A stretch of DNA of 64,000 nt from Bacteroidota bacterium (GTDB taxonomy: Bacteria; Bacteroidota; Bacteroidia; Bacteroidales; Prolixibacteraceae). Shown here piece after piece: positions 27,700-36,586 of this stretch. Position numbers and translations under genes: made by a program. Under the pieces are notes generated by a model that was not told the origin of the DNA, ran no database searches, and saw only the letters and a program-made list of their open reading frames with translations. Position 1 is the stretch's first letter; the number at the start of each line of letters is the position of its first letter. The DNA lies in the NCBI GenBank assembly GCA_023251435.1, contig JAHEYU010000018.1, positions 18,740-82,739 on the forward strand. The letters are read 5' to 3'.

Positions 27700-28422
27700 A
27701 TGCAAGTTACTCCATACCGGGATTCAGACCAGCAGAAAAAGCAGCAGGTTGAACAAATGTTCGACAATATTGCTCCTCGATACGATTTTTTAAACCATTT
27801 TCTTTCTCTGGGGATCGATAAAATGTGGAGAAGAAAAGCGATCAGAATTCTTTCTGAGTATAAAACCGGTTTATTGCTTGATGTGGCAACCGGAACCGGC
27901 GATTTTGCCATTGCAGCAACCAAACTGAAGCCTTCAAAAATCGTTGGGCTCGATATTTCGGAACAGATGCTGAATGTCGGACGGCTAAAAGTTAAAAAAC
28001 TGGGATTGGATCAGGTTATTCAGTTTAAAAAGGGTGATTCGGAAGCGATGCCCTTTTCTGACGGTCAATTTGATGCGATTACAGTGGCTTTTGGTGTCAG
28101 AAATTTCGAAAACCTCGAAAAGGGACTGAAGGAATTTTACAGAGTTTTGAAATCTGATGGTGTGGCTGTTATTCTTGAATTTTCGAAACCCAAATATTTT
28201 CCTTTCAAACAATTGTATCTGTTCTATTTCTTTACCATCTTGCCTTTGGTCGGAAGGCTGGTTTCAAAAGACAGTTCGGCCTATTCATATTTGCCCGAAT
28301 CGGTGATGGCTTTTCCCGATGATCAGAATTTTTTGTCCATTCTAAAGAATTGTGGATTTTCACGATCAACGCAAAAGCGTCTCACTTTCGGAATTGCAAC
28401 TATTTACATTGCTCAAAAATAA
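27700..28422 (+). CDS. ubiE: Demethylmenaquinone methyltransferase
   Basis: UbiE/MenG methylates demethylmenaquinone with S-adenosylmethionine in the last step of menaquinone synthesis, feeding anaerobic respiration. The 240-residue class I methyltransferase has FDNIAPRYDFLNHFLSLGID at the front, the SAM loop LDVATGTGDFAIAA, VGLDISEQML, FDAITVAFGVRNFENL and RVLKSDGVAVILEFSKP, all classic. It starts 6 nt after the PurL-like gene and precedes porT by 61 nt. The ubiE-porT neighbourhood is common in Bacteroidota. Phylum members use menaquinone, so MenG activity is the natural reading. Confidence 0.95.
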   Translation: MQVTPYRDSDQQKKQQVEQMFDNIAPRYDFLNHFLSLGIDKMWRRKAIRILSEYKTGLLLDVATGTGDFAIAATKLKPSKIVGLDISEQMLNVGRLKVKKLGLDQVIQFKKGDSEAMPFSDGQFDAITVAFGVRNFENLEKGLKEFYRVLKSDGVAVILEFSKPKYFPFKQLYLFYFFTILPLVGRLVSKDSSAYSYLPESVMAFPDDQNFLSILKNCGFSRSTQKRLTFGIATIYIAQK

Positions 28423-28483
28423 TTCGGTGGTACAATAATTTAGTAGTTTTAAGGTTTTATAAATTGTTGATAATTCATTTACT

Positions 28484-29236
28484 GTGAGGCGATTTTTTTA
28501 TATTTTGATTCTTTTGATGGTCGGGTTAAACTCACTGGCGCAGAGGCAGATGGTTAAAAACCTTACAACTTTTGATGACAAGCGCCTTCATTTTGGCTTT
28601 ACGCTGGCCCTCAATTCCCTTGATTTTAATATCAATCATTACCCGACGATGGATAAGAATCCAAATTTTGATCCTCAACAGGGCATGGAAGATTTTCAAT
28701 ATAAGTATTCTTCCATCAGGGCTGATGTGGCAAATTTAACGCCTGGATTTACTGTTGGAATGGTGTCGAATTTACGTTTGGGTGAATATCTCGATCTTCG
28801 ATTTTTACCCGGCATGTCATTTAGTGAGCGAAAACTTGTGTATAATATTCCAGTTATTGACAACGCTTCAGAAACTACAGAATTTTATTCAATTAAATCA
28901 ACCTTTCTTGACTTCCCATTATTGCTGAAATATAAAGCAAAGCGGATGAATAACCAACGGCCTTACTTAATTGCAGGAATGGCTTACCGCATTGATATTT
29001 CGAAAACGGGTGTTGAAGATTTAGTAAGGTTAAAACCATTCAGTACTTCAATCGAAGCAGGAATGGGGTGGGATGTCTATCTTCAGTTTTTTCGTTTATC
29101 TACCGAGTTTAAATTTAGTTTTGGACTTGATAATGTGTTGGATACAGGCCCAAAGGCAACTCAGATGCAGGTTTATTCAAGCGCTTTTTCGCGCTTATCA
29201 TCTAATATGTTCATATTTAGTTTTCATTTCGAATAA
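28484..29236 (+). CDS. porT: Type IX secretion/gliding protein PorT
   Basis: The 250-residue protein has a signal peptide (residues 1-19, ending NSLA-Q) and an 8-strand outer-membrane beta-barrel pattern that starts KRLHFGFTLALNSLDFNI and ends in a strand with terminal aromatic residues (MFIFSFHFE). The FHFGF...DF start, length and position after ubiE identify it as PorT/SprT, an essential T9SS component in Porphyromonas and Flavobacterium. Its exact job in the machine is not known. The start codon is GTG. It follows ubiE by 61 nt and precedes the flavoprotein by 2 nt. Its presence supports export of the giant protein at 14-23 kb. Confidence 0.87.
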   Translation: MRRFFYILILLMVGLNSLAQRQMVKNLTTFDDKRLHFGFTLALNSLDFNINHYPTMDKNPNFDPQQGMEDFQYKYSSIRADVANLTPGFTVGMVSNLRLGEYLDLRFLPGMSFSERKLVYNIPVIDNASETTEFYSIKSTFLDFPLLLKYKAKRMNNQRPYLIAGMAYRIDISKTGVEDLVRLKPFSTSIEAGMGWDVYLQFFRLSTEFKFSFGLDNVLDTGPKATQMQVYSSAFSRLSSNMFIFSFHFE

Positions 29237-29238
29237 CT

Positions 29239-30801
29239 TTGAAACAAGAAATTAATCTGTCGCTTACGCCTAAACAGGCGTCCGACGAACAATTCTACAG
29301 GCCAATTGTGGCCGAAAAACTTAAGATTGAGGAAGAGCGTATTCTCCTGATCAATGTCAGACGTAAGTCGGTTGATGCCCGCCAGCGAGCCATTCGTGTG
29401 AATTTAGGAGTCGAGGTTTATATCGACGAACTTCCTGCCGAAGAAAAAATCCGGTTTGAATATAATCCGGTAAACCATCAGCCACCGGTTATTATTGTTG
29501 GAGCTGGTCCTGCCGGGCTTTTTGCAGCATTGCGCCTTATTGAGCTCGGATTTAAACCACTGATTTTTGAGCGTGGCAAGAATGTGAGCGACCGGAAAAG
29601 GGATATTGCAAAAATCCATCGGGAGCATTTGGTCGATCCTGATTCGAACTATGGTTTTGGAGAGGGTGGGGCAGGTACTTTTTCTGATGGAAAATTATAT
29701 ACCCGATCGAAAAAGCGTGGCGATATTCGTAAAATACTCGAGGTGTTTTATGCCAATGGGGCGCTTCCGGAAATTCTGATCGACGCTCATCCTCACATTG
29801 GCACCAATATGCTTCCGGGAATTATTACAAGTATCAGGAATAAAATTATTGAAGCTGGTGGCGAAATTCATTTCAATAGCCGGGTAGCCGATCTCTTAAT
29901 TGAAAACGATCGCTGCTCCGGAATAATGCTGTCGGATACCACCATTGTCGAAGCCGAAGCAGTGATTCTGGCAACAGGTCATTCAGCCCGCGAAATGTTT
30001 GAATTGTTGTATTCAAAGGGTATTTCGCTCGAAGCAAAAACTTTTGCAGTTGGATTGCGTGCAGAACATCCTCAAATACTCATCGATTCAATTCAGTATA
30101 ATCAACCATTACGCGGCCCGTATCTGCCACCGGCCTCTTATTCGTTTGTAGAACAGGTGGAGCAACGTGGAGTTTATTCGTTTTGCATGTGTCCGGGTGG
30201 AATGATCGTTCCCGCTGCTACAGCTCCGGGCGAAATGGTTGTTAACGGAATGTCGCCTACCAAACGAAACACCAACTATGCCAACTCCGGAATGGTGGTC
30301 GAAATCAGGCCTGAAGATCTGGCTGAATTCAGGCATTTGGGAGTTTTTGCCGGACTTGAATTTCAGCGCAATATCGAACGATTGTGCTTTGCGCTGAACG
30401 GAAAAACACAGTTTGCTCCTGCACAGCGAATGGCGGATTTTGTGGAAGGTAAATTTTCACAGAACTTGCCCGAAACTTCATATCATCCCGGGCTGGTTTC
30501 GGTTCCGCTGCACGACAAACTTCCGAAAAGAATCCGGACACGGCTTCAGGAAGCTTTTGTACAGATCAATAAAAAAGCACACGGTTACCTTACAAACGAT
30601 GCAATTGTGGTAGGGGTTGAATCGCGGACTTCTTCGCCCATCCGCATTCCTCGGAGGGATGACACACTCGAGCATGTAAAAATCAGTGGGCTGTATCCCT
30701 GTGGCGAAGGAGCGGGTTATTCCGGCGGAATTGTATCGTCAGCGATGGATGGCGAGCGCTGTGCCGAAGCTTTTGCCGGGAATTATTCACGTAGAAAATA
30801 A
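29239..30801 (+). CDS. FAD-dependent oxidoreductase (COG2509 type)
   Basis: A 520-residue flavoprotein. An N-terminal domain of about 85 residues with the RRKSVDARQRAIR pattern precedes the dinucleotide loop PVIIVGAGPAGLFAALRLIE and FERG. GEGGAGTFSDGKLYTR, ILATGHSAREMFELL, and the C-terminal GLYPCGEGAGYSGGIVSSAMDG complete the family pattern. This group is widespread but uncharacterised; it is sometimes called FAD-dependent dehydrogenase. The start is TTG, 2 nt after porT, so cotranscription with porT is likely. No signal peptide, so it is cytosolic. The reaction is unknown. Confidence 0.85.
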   Translation: MKQEINLSLTPKQASDEQFYRPIVAEKLKIEEERILLINVRRKSVDARQRAIRVNLGVEVYIDELPAEEKIRFEYNPVNHQPPVIIVGAGPAGLFAALRLIELGFKPLIFERGKNVSDRKRDIAKIHREHLVDPDSNYGFGEGGAGTFSDGKLYTRSKKRGDIRKILEVFYANGALPEILIDAHPHIGTNMLPGIITSIRNKIIEAGGEIHFNSRVADLLIENDRCSGIMLSDTTIVEAEAVILATGHSAREMFELLYSKGISLEAKTFAVGLRAEHPQILIDSIQYNQPLRGPYLPPASYSFVEQVEQRGVYSFCMCPGGMIVPAATAPGEMVVNGMSPTKRNTNYANSGMVVEIRPEDLAEFRHLGVFAGLEFQRNIERLCFALNGKTQFAPAQRMADFVEGKFSQNLPETSYHPGLVSVPLHDKLPKRIRTRLQEAFVQINKKAHGYLTNDAIVVGVESRTSSPIRIPRRDDTLEHVKISGLYPCGEGAGYSGGIVSSAMDGERCAEAFAGNYSRRK

Positions 30802-30805
30802 AATT

Positions 30806-31567
30806 TCATTTTCTCCTGAATTCGGAACAGCAGATGGCAGCGGCAACAGCAACATTCAACGATTCGGGTTTATTTTCGTTGGCCGAGAAGCTGGGAATAA
30901 GTAATTTATGAGATATCAACCTGCTAATTGGTTCAGAAATTCCGTTTCCTTCGTTTCCGAGTACGATAATTCCAGTGGAAGTTAAGGATTCCTTGTAGAT
31001 GTTTTTCCCTTCAAGAAAAGTTCCGTAAACTGGAATCCCTTTATTGGTAGCCCTTTTAATAAATCCGGAAAGTTCCGTAACCCCGGTTTTTATCCTGAAA
31101 ATTGAACCCATGCTTGCCTGAACGACCTTTGGATTAAAAACATCTACTGTGTTTTCGGAACACACAACCTGAGAAATTCCGAACCAATCGGCAATGCGAA
31201 GTATGGTTCCCAGATTGCCCGGATCCTGAATAAAATCGAGCGCCAGGCAAAGTTCATTTTCAGGATTAATTTCAGGAGTCAGATTTTTTTGCTGCACAAC
31301 AATTGCCAGAGCTTCCTGTGGATTTTTTAACAAACTGGCTTTCGATATTGTTTCACTGTCAGTTTCAACACAATTGTTAGCCCGGCGGCCAATTTCAGGA
31401 TGTTGATCTGCAAAACCGGAAGTACATGCCAGAAATTCTATTTCGAAGCCGGAACGAATTGCTTCTTCCACCATTTTGTTGCCTTCGACCAAAAAAACGC
31501 CCGATTCATCCCGGTTTTTTTTGAGGTTCAGCGATTGGATCAATTTAATCTTACTTTTACTTAGCAT
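30806..31567 (-). CDS. SpoU/TrmH-family RNA 2'-O-methyltransferase
   Basis: The 253-residue protein has the family's N-terminal substrate-binding part (KSKIKLIQSLNLKKNRDESGVFLVEGNKMVEEAI) and the C-terminal SPOUT domain with its three motifs: FIQDPGNLGTILRIADWFGI, GIIVLGNEGNGISEPI and ENKPESLNVAVAAAICCSEF. It should methylate a ribose 2'-OH in rRNA or tRNA, using SAM bound in the trefoil knot. The exact target cannot be given. It ends 5 nt after the convergent flavoprotein and is divergent from tamL, an arrangement I recall from other Bacteroidota. Confidence 0.9.
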   Translation of the reverse strand: MLSKSKIKLIQSLNLKKNRDESGVFLVEGNKMVEEAIRSGFEIEFLACTSGFADQHPEIGRRANNCVETDSETISKASLLKNPQEALAIVVQQKNLTPEINPENELCLALDFIQDPGNLGTILRIADWFGISQVVCSENTVDVFNPKVVQASMGSIFRIKTGVTELSGFIKRATNKGIPVYGTFLEGKNIYKESLTSTGIIVLGNEGNGISEPISRLISHKLLIPSFSANENKPESLNVAVAAAICCSEFRRK

Positions 31568-31614
31568 GTTTTTAGCTATTCGTTCGAAATTGTAAAAATA
31601 AAAAGGTCGAATGA

Positions 31615-31644
31615 TTTGTGAACCAAATGCTGTGTTTATTTTTG
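31615..31644 (+). promoter_or_regulatory. Candidate promoter of tamL
   Basis: TTTG (31615-31618), 18 nt, then TATTTTTG (31637-31644), close to the phylum consensus, 15 nt before the first ATG. The spacing is one base below the usual range. Confidence 0.5.
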
Positions 31645-31659
31645 TAAAAACTGAATTTC

Positions 31660-34005
31660 ATGATGTTGTTTGTTCGAGACAGATTTTTTTATTCGGGAAG
31701 TATTATTCTTTTGATGGGAATTTTACTTCTTGGGTCATGCAACCCGACCAGATTTGTACCCGAAGGGAAATATCTGCTGAATAAAATATCAGTAAAGGTG
31801 GACGATAAAAACGTCAAGCGCGAGGAACTTAAAACGCACATTCGCCAAAAGGAAAATCTCAGGATATTGGGAGCTTTTAAATTCCATTTGTGGGTGTACA
31901 ATTTATCGTCGATAAATAAGGAAAACGATTGGCTTAAAAGAATTGGCGAAGCTCCGGTGCTTTATGACGAATTACAGGCGAAACGGAGTAAAGATCAACT
32001 TCGGATTTATTTGAGAAACAAAGGATATTACAATGCTGTAGTCGCTGATTCGTTGATGTATAAGCAAAATAATAAGAAAGTGAATTTGATTTTTGAGATA
32101 TCTGCCCGACAACCATACCGGATTGGAAATTACGTCTATTTGTTTAAAGATGAGCATTTACGGGAATTAATCATGAATGACTCTGTGAACCAATTGTTGA
32201 AGCCCGGCGATATTTTTGATTTGGATATTCTCAATGCAGAGCGACAACGAGTTTCGAATAACCTGAAAAATAGCGGATATTATAAATTTTCGGAAGATTT
32301 TATAAGTTTTACTGCCGATACAAATTTCTTTCGCAATCGTGTTGATCTTACTGTAAATATCGATGATGCATCGCCGCGAAATGAAGACAATGAAGTAGTT
32401 CCTCATCAAAAATATAAAATCAGGAACTTTTTGGTTGATCCAACTCACCAGGTTTCGGATATGTCGGGAACACAGATCGTTAAAGCACAGGATTCAGTAA
32501 AAATAAGAGATTATATTATTACCTATTCCGGAGAATTAAACTATAAACCAGGACTGTTTGTTAGCGTGAACCGTTTGAGAGACAGTATTTTTTATAGTAT
32601 GCAGAATGCTGAAAAAACATACCGGGCTTTGAGCCGGCTTAAGCAATTCAAGGTTATTAATATTGGTTTTTTAGAGACAGATTCGTTTACAAATGATTCA
32701 ATTCCGTTGCTCGATTGCCGAATGCAACTGTCGCCAATGGCACGACACAATTTCTCTGTCGATATCGAAGGAACAAATTCATCAGGAAACCTTGGAGTGG
32801 CCGGAAACTTTAATTTTCAGCACCGCAACGTTTTCAGGGGTGCTGAGGTATTCGATTTTCAAATCAGGGGTGCTCGTGAAAGGCAGCAGGCGCTGGTTAA
32901 CAACAGCAGTCTCGATTTTAATACCCGCGAGTTGGGTTTTGAGTCGAGCTTAACCTTCCCGCAGTTTTTAAGTTTTGTAAGGATAAAAAAGATGTTGAAC
33001 TTTCAGATTCCTGAAACCAAACTGACTGTTGGGTTTAATTACCAAAGCCGCCCCGATTATACCCGTACAATCACTAATCTCAAGTTTGGATACGACTGGA
33101 AAACAACAGCATTCCAATTTCATACATTAAACCTTGTCGATCTGAACTATGTGAATCTTTATGCGTTTAATCCAGCCTTTATAAATTCGATAGAAGATTT
33201 GTATATAAAAAGCAGTTTTACCGATCACCTGATTTTTGCCTCTAATTACAGGTGGATGTACAATACCCAGAATATTAATAAGCGGGAAGATTACAAGTAC
33301 CTTAAGGTTAGTCTGGAATCGGCAGGAAATCTGCTGTCTCTATTTTCAAAGACGATCAGTAAAGAAAAAGCCGAAGTATTTGATTCTATTTCCAATCAAA
33401 TGAGTTCTCATTATGAGGTTCTGAATACGAGGTTTGCTCAATATTTGAAGGGTGACTTTGAATATCGTTATGGACATATCATCGACAAATCGAGTTCTTT
33501 GGTGGGCAGAGCTTTCGTTGGAGTTGGCATCCCTTACGGCAATTTTGATGTATTGCCATTTGAGAAGAAATACTTTACCGGTGGTGCCAATGGCATCCGT
33601 GCATGGCAGGTGCGATCGCTGGGGCCTGGTTCATATAAAGCTCCTACAGATATTTATCCGAATCAATCATCAGATATAAAGTTGGAAGCAAATCTTGAAT
33701 ATCGTTTTAAACTATTCTGGTTACTGGAGGGTGCGTTATTTATGGATGCAGGTAATATTTGGGCCATTAACAGCAAGGACAACCGCGAAGGAGCTGTTTT
33801 CAAAATTGATCAGTTTTACAAACAGATTGCTGTTGGCTCCGGGTTTGGGTTGCGTTTCGATTTCACGTATTTTATTTTCAGGCTCGATCTGGGAATAAAA
33901 ATGCGTGATCCGTCTTTGCCTGATGGGAAGCGGTTTGTCCAGAAAAGTTATCCTGTGTCTTCCGATCATTTCAACTTGTCATTTGCAATCGGATATCCTT
34001 TCTGA
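31660..34005 (+). CDS. tamL: TamL, BamA/TamA-like outer-membrane assembly lipoprotein
   Basis: The 781-residue protein begins with a lipoprotein signal (GILLLGSC, Cys at about 27), which distinguishes the Bacteroidota TamL from TamA. POTRA-like segments follow (NPTRFVPEGKYLLNKISVKVD... and RNKGYYNA, SGYYKFSED), then the C-terminal Omp85 barrel with YFTGGANGIRAWQVRSLGPGSY, the family's lid-lock R-G-W-type motif, and a final aromatic-ended strand (NLSFAIGYPF). It should help fold or insert outer-membrane proteins, working with a TamB homologue not in the window. It is divergent from the RNA methyltransferase and convergent with fba. ATG 31660 is followed by a second ATG; either may serve. Confidence 0.9.
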   Translation: MMLFVRDRFFYSGSIILLMGILLLGSCNPTRFVPEGKYLLNKISVKVDDKNVKREELKTHIRQKENLRILGAFKFHLWVYNLSSINKENDWLKRIGEAPVLYDELQAKRSKDQLRIYLRNKGYYNAVVADSLMYKQNNKKVNLIFEISARQPYRIGNYVYLFKDEHLRELIMNDSVNQLLKPGDIFDLDILNAERQRVSNNLKNSGYYKFSEDFISFTADTNFFRNRVDLTVNIDDASPRNEDNEVVPHQKYKIRNFLVDPTHQVSDMSGTQIVKAQDSVKIRDYIITYSGELNYKPGLFVSVNRLRDSIFYSMQNAEKTYRALSRLKQFKVINIGFLETDSFTNDSIPLLDCRMQLSPMARHNFSVDIEGTNSSGNLGVAGNFNFQHRNVFRGAEVFDFQIRGARERQQALVNNSSLDFNTRELGFESSLTFPQFLSFVRIKKMLNFQIPETKLTVGFNYQSRPDYTRTITNLKFGYDWKTTAFQFHTLNLVDLNYVNLYAFNPAFINSIEDLYIKSSFTDHLIFASNYRWMYNTQNINKREDYKYLKVSLESAGNLLSLFSKTISKEKAEVFDSISNQMSSHYEVLNTRFAQYLKGDFEYRYGHIIDKSSSLVGRAFVGVGIPYGNFDVLPFEKKYFTGGANGIRAWQVRSLGPGSYKAPTDIYPNQSSDIKLEANLEYRFKLFWLLEGALFMDAGNIWAINSKDNREGAVFKIDQFYKQIAVGSGFGLRFDFTYFIFRLDLGIKMRDPSLPDGKRFVQKSYPVSSDHFNLSFAIGYPF

Positions 34006-34023
34006 TTTTCGTTTATAGAAATA

Positions 34024-34052
34024 AAAAAGGCAGCCTCCCGGTCTGCCTTTTT
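34024..34052. terminator. Bidirectional terminator between tamL and fba
   Basis: AAAAAGGCAG and CTGCCTTTTT form a 10-bp stem (34024-34033 with 34043-34052) between convergent genes. Confidence 0.9.
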
Positions 34053-34077
34053 CGATATGATTTAATAATGTGTTGGG

Positions 34078-35073
34078 TTAAGCTTTGCCAGCTGAACCTA
34101 AAACATTGGCGTTTTTGTGCATATAAAGAACTTTCAATGCATCGCGTGCTGGTCCTAAATATTTACGTGGGTCGAATTCTCCCGGTTTTTCAACAAATAC
34201 TTTGCGGATAGCGGCAGTCATGGCCAAACGTCCGTCAGAGTCGATGTTGATTTTGCACACAGCAGATTTAGCTGCTTTGCGAAGTTGTTCTTCCGGAATT
34301 CCAACTGAATCTTTCAATGCACCACCAAATTTGTTAATAGTGTCAACGTCTTCCGGTGGAACCGATGATGAACCATGCAAAACGATTGGGAAGCCAGGTA
34401 GCTGCGCTTCAATTTCTTCCAGAATGTCGAAACGTAATGGAGGTGGAATTAATACACCATCAGCATTGCGTGTACATTGGTCGGGTGTAAATTTGTTTGC
34501 TCCGTGCGAGGTGCCAATCGAAATGGCCAGAGAATCTACCCCAGTGCGGGTTACAAATTCAATTACTTCTTCCGGTTTTGTGTAATGCGATTGCTCTGCA
34601 ACAACATCATCTTCAACGCCTGCCAATACGCCTAATTCGCCTTCAACGGTAACTCCGTTAGCGTGTGCGTACTCAACAACTTTTTTAGTCAGGGCAATAT
34701 TTTCTTCAAACGAATGGTGCGAACCATCGATCATTACTGAAGAAAAACCACTGTCAACACAATCTTTGCAAAGTTCGAAAGTGTCGCCATGGTCAAGGTG
34801 CAGAGCGATTGGAATTTCGCATCCCAGTTCTTTTGCGTATTCAACTGCTCCGCGTGCCATGTTACGAAGTAAATTAGAGTTGGCATATTTACGTGCTCCG
34901 GCCGATACCTGTAGAATTACCGGCGACTTGGTTTCTACACATGCCTGAATGATTGCCTGGAGCTGTTCCAGATTATTGAAGTTGTAAGCAGGAACGGCAT
35001 ATCCGCCTTCAACTGCTTTTGCAAACATCTCTGTAGTGTTTACAAGCCCCAGATCTTTATAACTAGTACTCAT
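34078..35073 (-). CDS. fba: Class II fructose-bisphosphate aldolase (GatY/KbaY-like subgroup)
   Basis: The protein of 331 residues from MSTSYKDLGLVNT is a zinc aldolase that splits fructose 1,6-bisphosphate to DHAP and G3P. Landmarks are LHLDHGDTFELCKDCVDSGF with the zinc His and catalytic Asp, VTVEGELGVLAGVEDD, and VLHGSSSVP. A longer frame to ATG 35115 would add a lysine-rich MRCFKKKQPKKSHK that no family member needs and comes from a poly-T stretch, so 35073 is chosen. It lies opposite a second class II aldolase, of the FbaA subgroup, with a 331-nt gap between. Length is right for this subgroup in Bacteroidota. This is likely the main glycolytic enzyme, but the split of work between the two is unknown. 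Confidence 0.93.
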   Translation of the reverse strand: MSTSYKDLGLVNTTEMFAKAVEGGYAVPAYNFNNLEQLQAIIQACVETKSPVILQVSAGARKYANSNLLRNMARGAVEYAKELGCEIPIALHLDHGDTFELCKDCVDSGFSSVMIDGSHHSFEENIALTKKVVEYAHANGVTVEGELGVLAGVEDDVVAEQSHYTKPEEVIEFVTRTGVDSLAISIGTSHGANKFTPDQCTRNADGVLIPPPLRFDILEEIEAQLPGFPIVLHGSSSVPPEDVDTINKFGGALKDSVGIPEEQLRKAAKSAVCKINIDSDGRLAMTAAIRKVFVEKPGEFDPRKYLGPARDALKVLYMHKNANVLGSAGKA

Positions 35074-35404
35074 TTTGTGTGATTTTTTGGGTTGTTTTTT
35101 TTTAAAGCAGCGCAATTATAACGATTTATAACTTAAAACCAGTCTATTCATTTCGACTGACACTTCGTATTAAAAAATACTTAACACAGCAAAACACTCT
35201 TTCCCGAATACTTTCTAACACCCTTGTTTAATGCAATAAGACAGCTACTTTAGCTTGTCGGTTTTTAGTTTTTTATCCTGAAATTTAATTAATTGACCGA
35301 TTTCATATTTTAAGCCTGAACAATCCTAACTTTGTTTAGTTATATTCTTTGCAATTAGAAATCAGAGAATAGAAACTGAAAAGTATCATCTAAAAATTAA
35401 TACA
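35074..35404. other. Non-coding gap between the divergent aldolase genes
   Basis: AT-rich region with promoters for both genes. TAACTTTG at 35327-35334 is a good -7 box for fbaA, but the only upstream candidate (TTTC at 35301) has a 22-nt spacing. No matching box was found for the minus-strand gene. No RNA gene or coding frame is seen. Confidence 0.55.
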
Positions 35405-36481
35405 ATGACAAAAATTTCAGAAGTAGTAAAACACGGAGTTGTATCCGGAACCGATTTGCAAAAAGTATTCAAAATTGCAAAAGAAAATCATTTTGCATTA
35501 CCAGCTGTAAACGTAGTTGGTTCTGACTCGGTTAATGCGGTAATGGAAGCTGCCAAACTGGTAAATTCACCAGTTATAATTCAATTTTCGAACGGAGGCG
35601 CTCAGTTTTATGCTGGAAAGGGTTTAAAACTCGATGGACAGTTGGCTCCTATTGCTGGTGCAATTGCAGGAGCAAAATCGGTACATTTGCTTGCCGAATT
35701 ATATGGTATTCATGTAGTATTACATACCGATCATGCGGCAAAAAAATTATTGCCTTGGATTGATGGTTTGTTAGATGCAGGAGAAAAGCACTTTGCGGAA
35801 ACAGGGAAGCCTTTGTTTAGCTCGCACATGCTTGATTTATCGGAAGAACCTCTTCAGGAAAATATCGAAATTTGCACAAAGTACCTTGCCCGCATGAGCA
35901 AAATAGGGATGACTCTTGAAATTGAACTGGGTTGTACCGGCGGAGAAGAAGATGGTGTTGACAATACAGGAATGGATAACTCATTACTTTACACACAGCC
36001 AGCTGATGTTGATTATGCTTACGAAGAATTGAGCAAAATTAGTCCAAACTTTACAATTGCGGCCTCATTTGGTAATGTTCATGGTGTGTATAAGCCAGGT
36101 AATGTGAAACTTACTCCTAAGATTCTCGATAATTCCCAGAAATTTATCTCCGAAAAACATGGGTTAGGTGAAAAACCTATCGATTTTGTATTTCATGGCG
36201 GTTCGGGCTCTTCGCTTGAAGAAATTCGTGAAGCAATCTCTTACGGGGTTATAAAGATGAACATCGATACCGATACCCAATGGGCCACCTGGGACGGAGT
36301 GCGCAAGTATGAAGCACAGAACAGGGCATATTTGCAAGGTCAGATCGGAAACCCGGATGGTGATGATAAACCAAACAAGAAATATTACGATCCCCGCGTT
36401 TGGTTGCGTAAATCACAGGAATCAATGATTGAAAGACTTAAAGTTGCGTTCAACGACTTGAACAATATTGACAGAAGCTAA
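35405..36481 (+). CDS. fbaA: Class II fructose-bisphosphate aldolase (E. coli FbaA-like subgroup)
   Basis: A 358-residue zinc aldolase of the FbaA subgroup. It has FALPAVNVVGSDSVNAVMEAA, SNGGAQFYAGKGL, VVLHTDHAAKKLLPWIDGLL, EIELGCTGGEEDGVDN, and VFHGGSGSSLEEIREAISYGVIKMNIDTDTQWATWDGV, all as in E. coli FbaA. It catalyses the same reaction as the neighbour at 34 kb but belongs to a different subgroup, so the two are not a recent duplication. It has its own terminator. Whether one works in gluconeogenesis or on another sugar phosphate cannot be told here. Confidence 0.95.
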   Translation: MTKISEVVKHGVVSGTDLQKVFKIAKENHFALPAVNVVGSDSVNAVMEAAKLVNSPVIIQFSNGGAQFYAGKGLKLDGQLAPIAGAIAGAKSVHLLAELYGIHVVLHTDHAAKKLLPWIDGLLDAGEKHFAETGKPLFSSHMLDLSEEPLQENIEICTKYLARMSKIGMTLEIELGCTGGEEDGVDNTGMDNSLLYTQPADVDYAYEELSKISPNFTIAASFGNVHGVYKPGNVKLTPKILDNSQKFISEKHGLGEKPIDFVFHGGSGSSLEEIREAISYGVIKMNIDTDTQWATWDGVRKYEAQNRAYLQGQIGNPDGDDKPNKKYYDPRVWLRKSQESMIERLKVAFNDLNNIDRS

Positions 36482-36517
36482 AATCGCATAGCATTTTGTA
36501 ATTTATAGGAATTTTAG

Positions 36518-36545
36518 CCCGGTTCAATTAGAACCGGGTTTTTTA
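36518..36545 (+). terminator. Terminator after fbaA
   Basis: CCCGGTTC-AATTA-GAACCGGG gives an 8-bp perfect stem followed by seven T. Confidence 0.93.
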
Positions 36546-36586
36546 TTTCAATTTTTTTGAAGTAAATTAGTGAAAGCCTTATTTTT

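Noticed and set aside
35074..35115. Longer start for the GatY-like aldolase
   Set aside because: The added residues are a lysine-rich tail coded by a T-rich stretch and are not part of the family.
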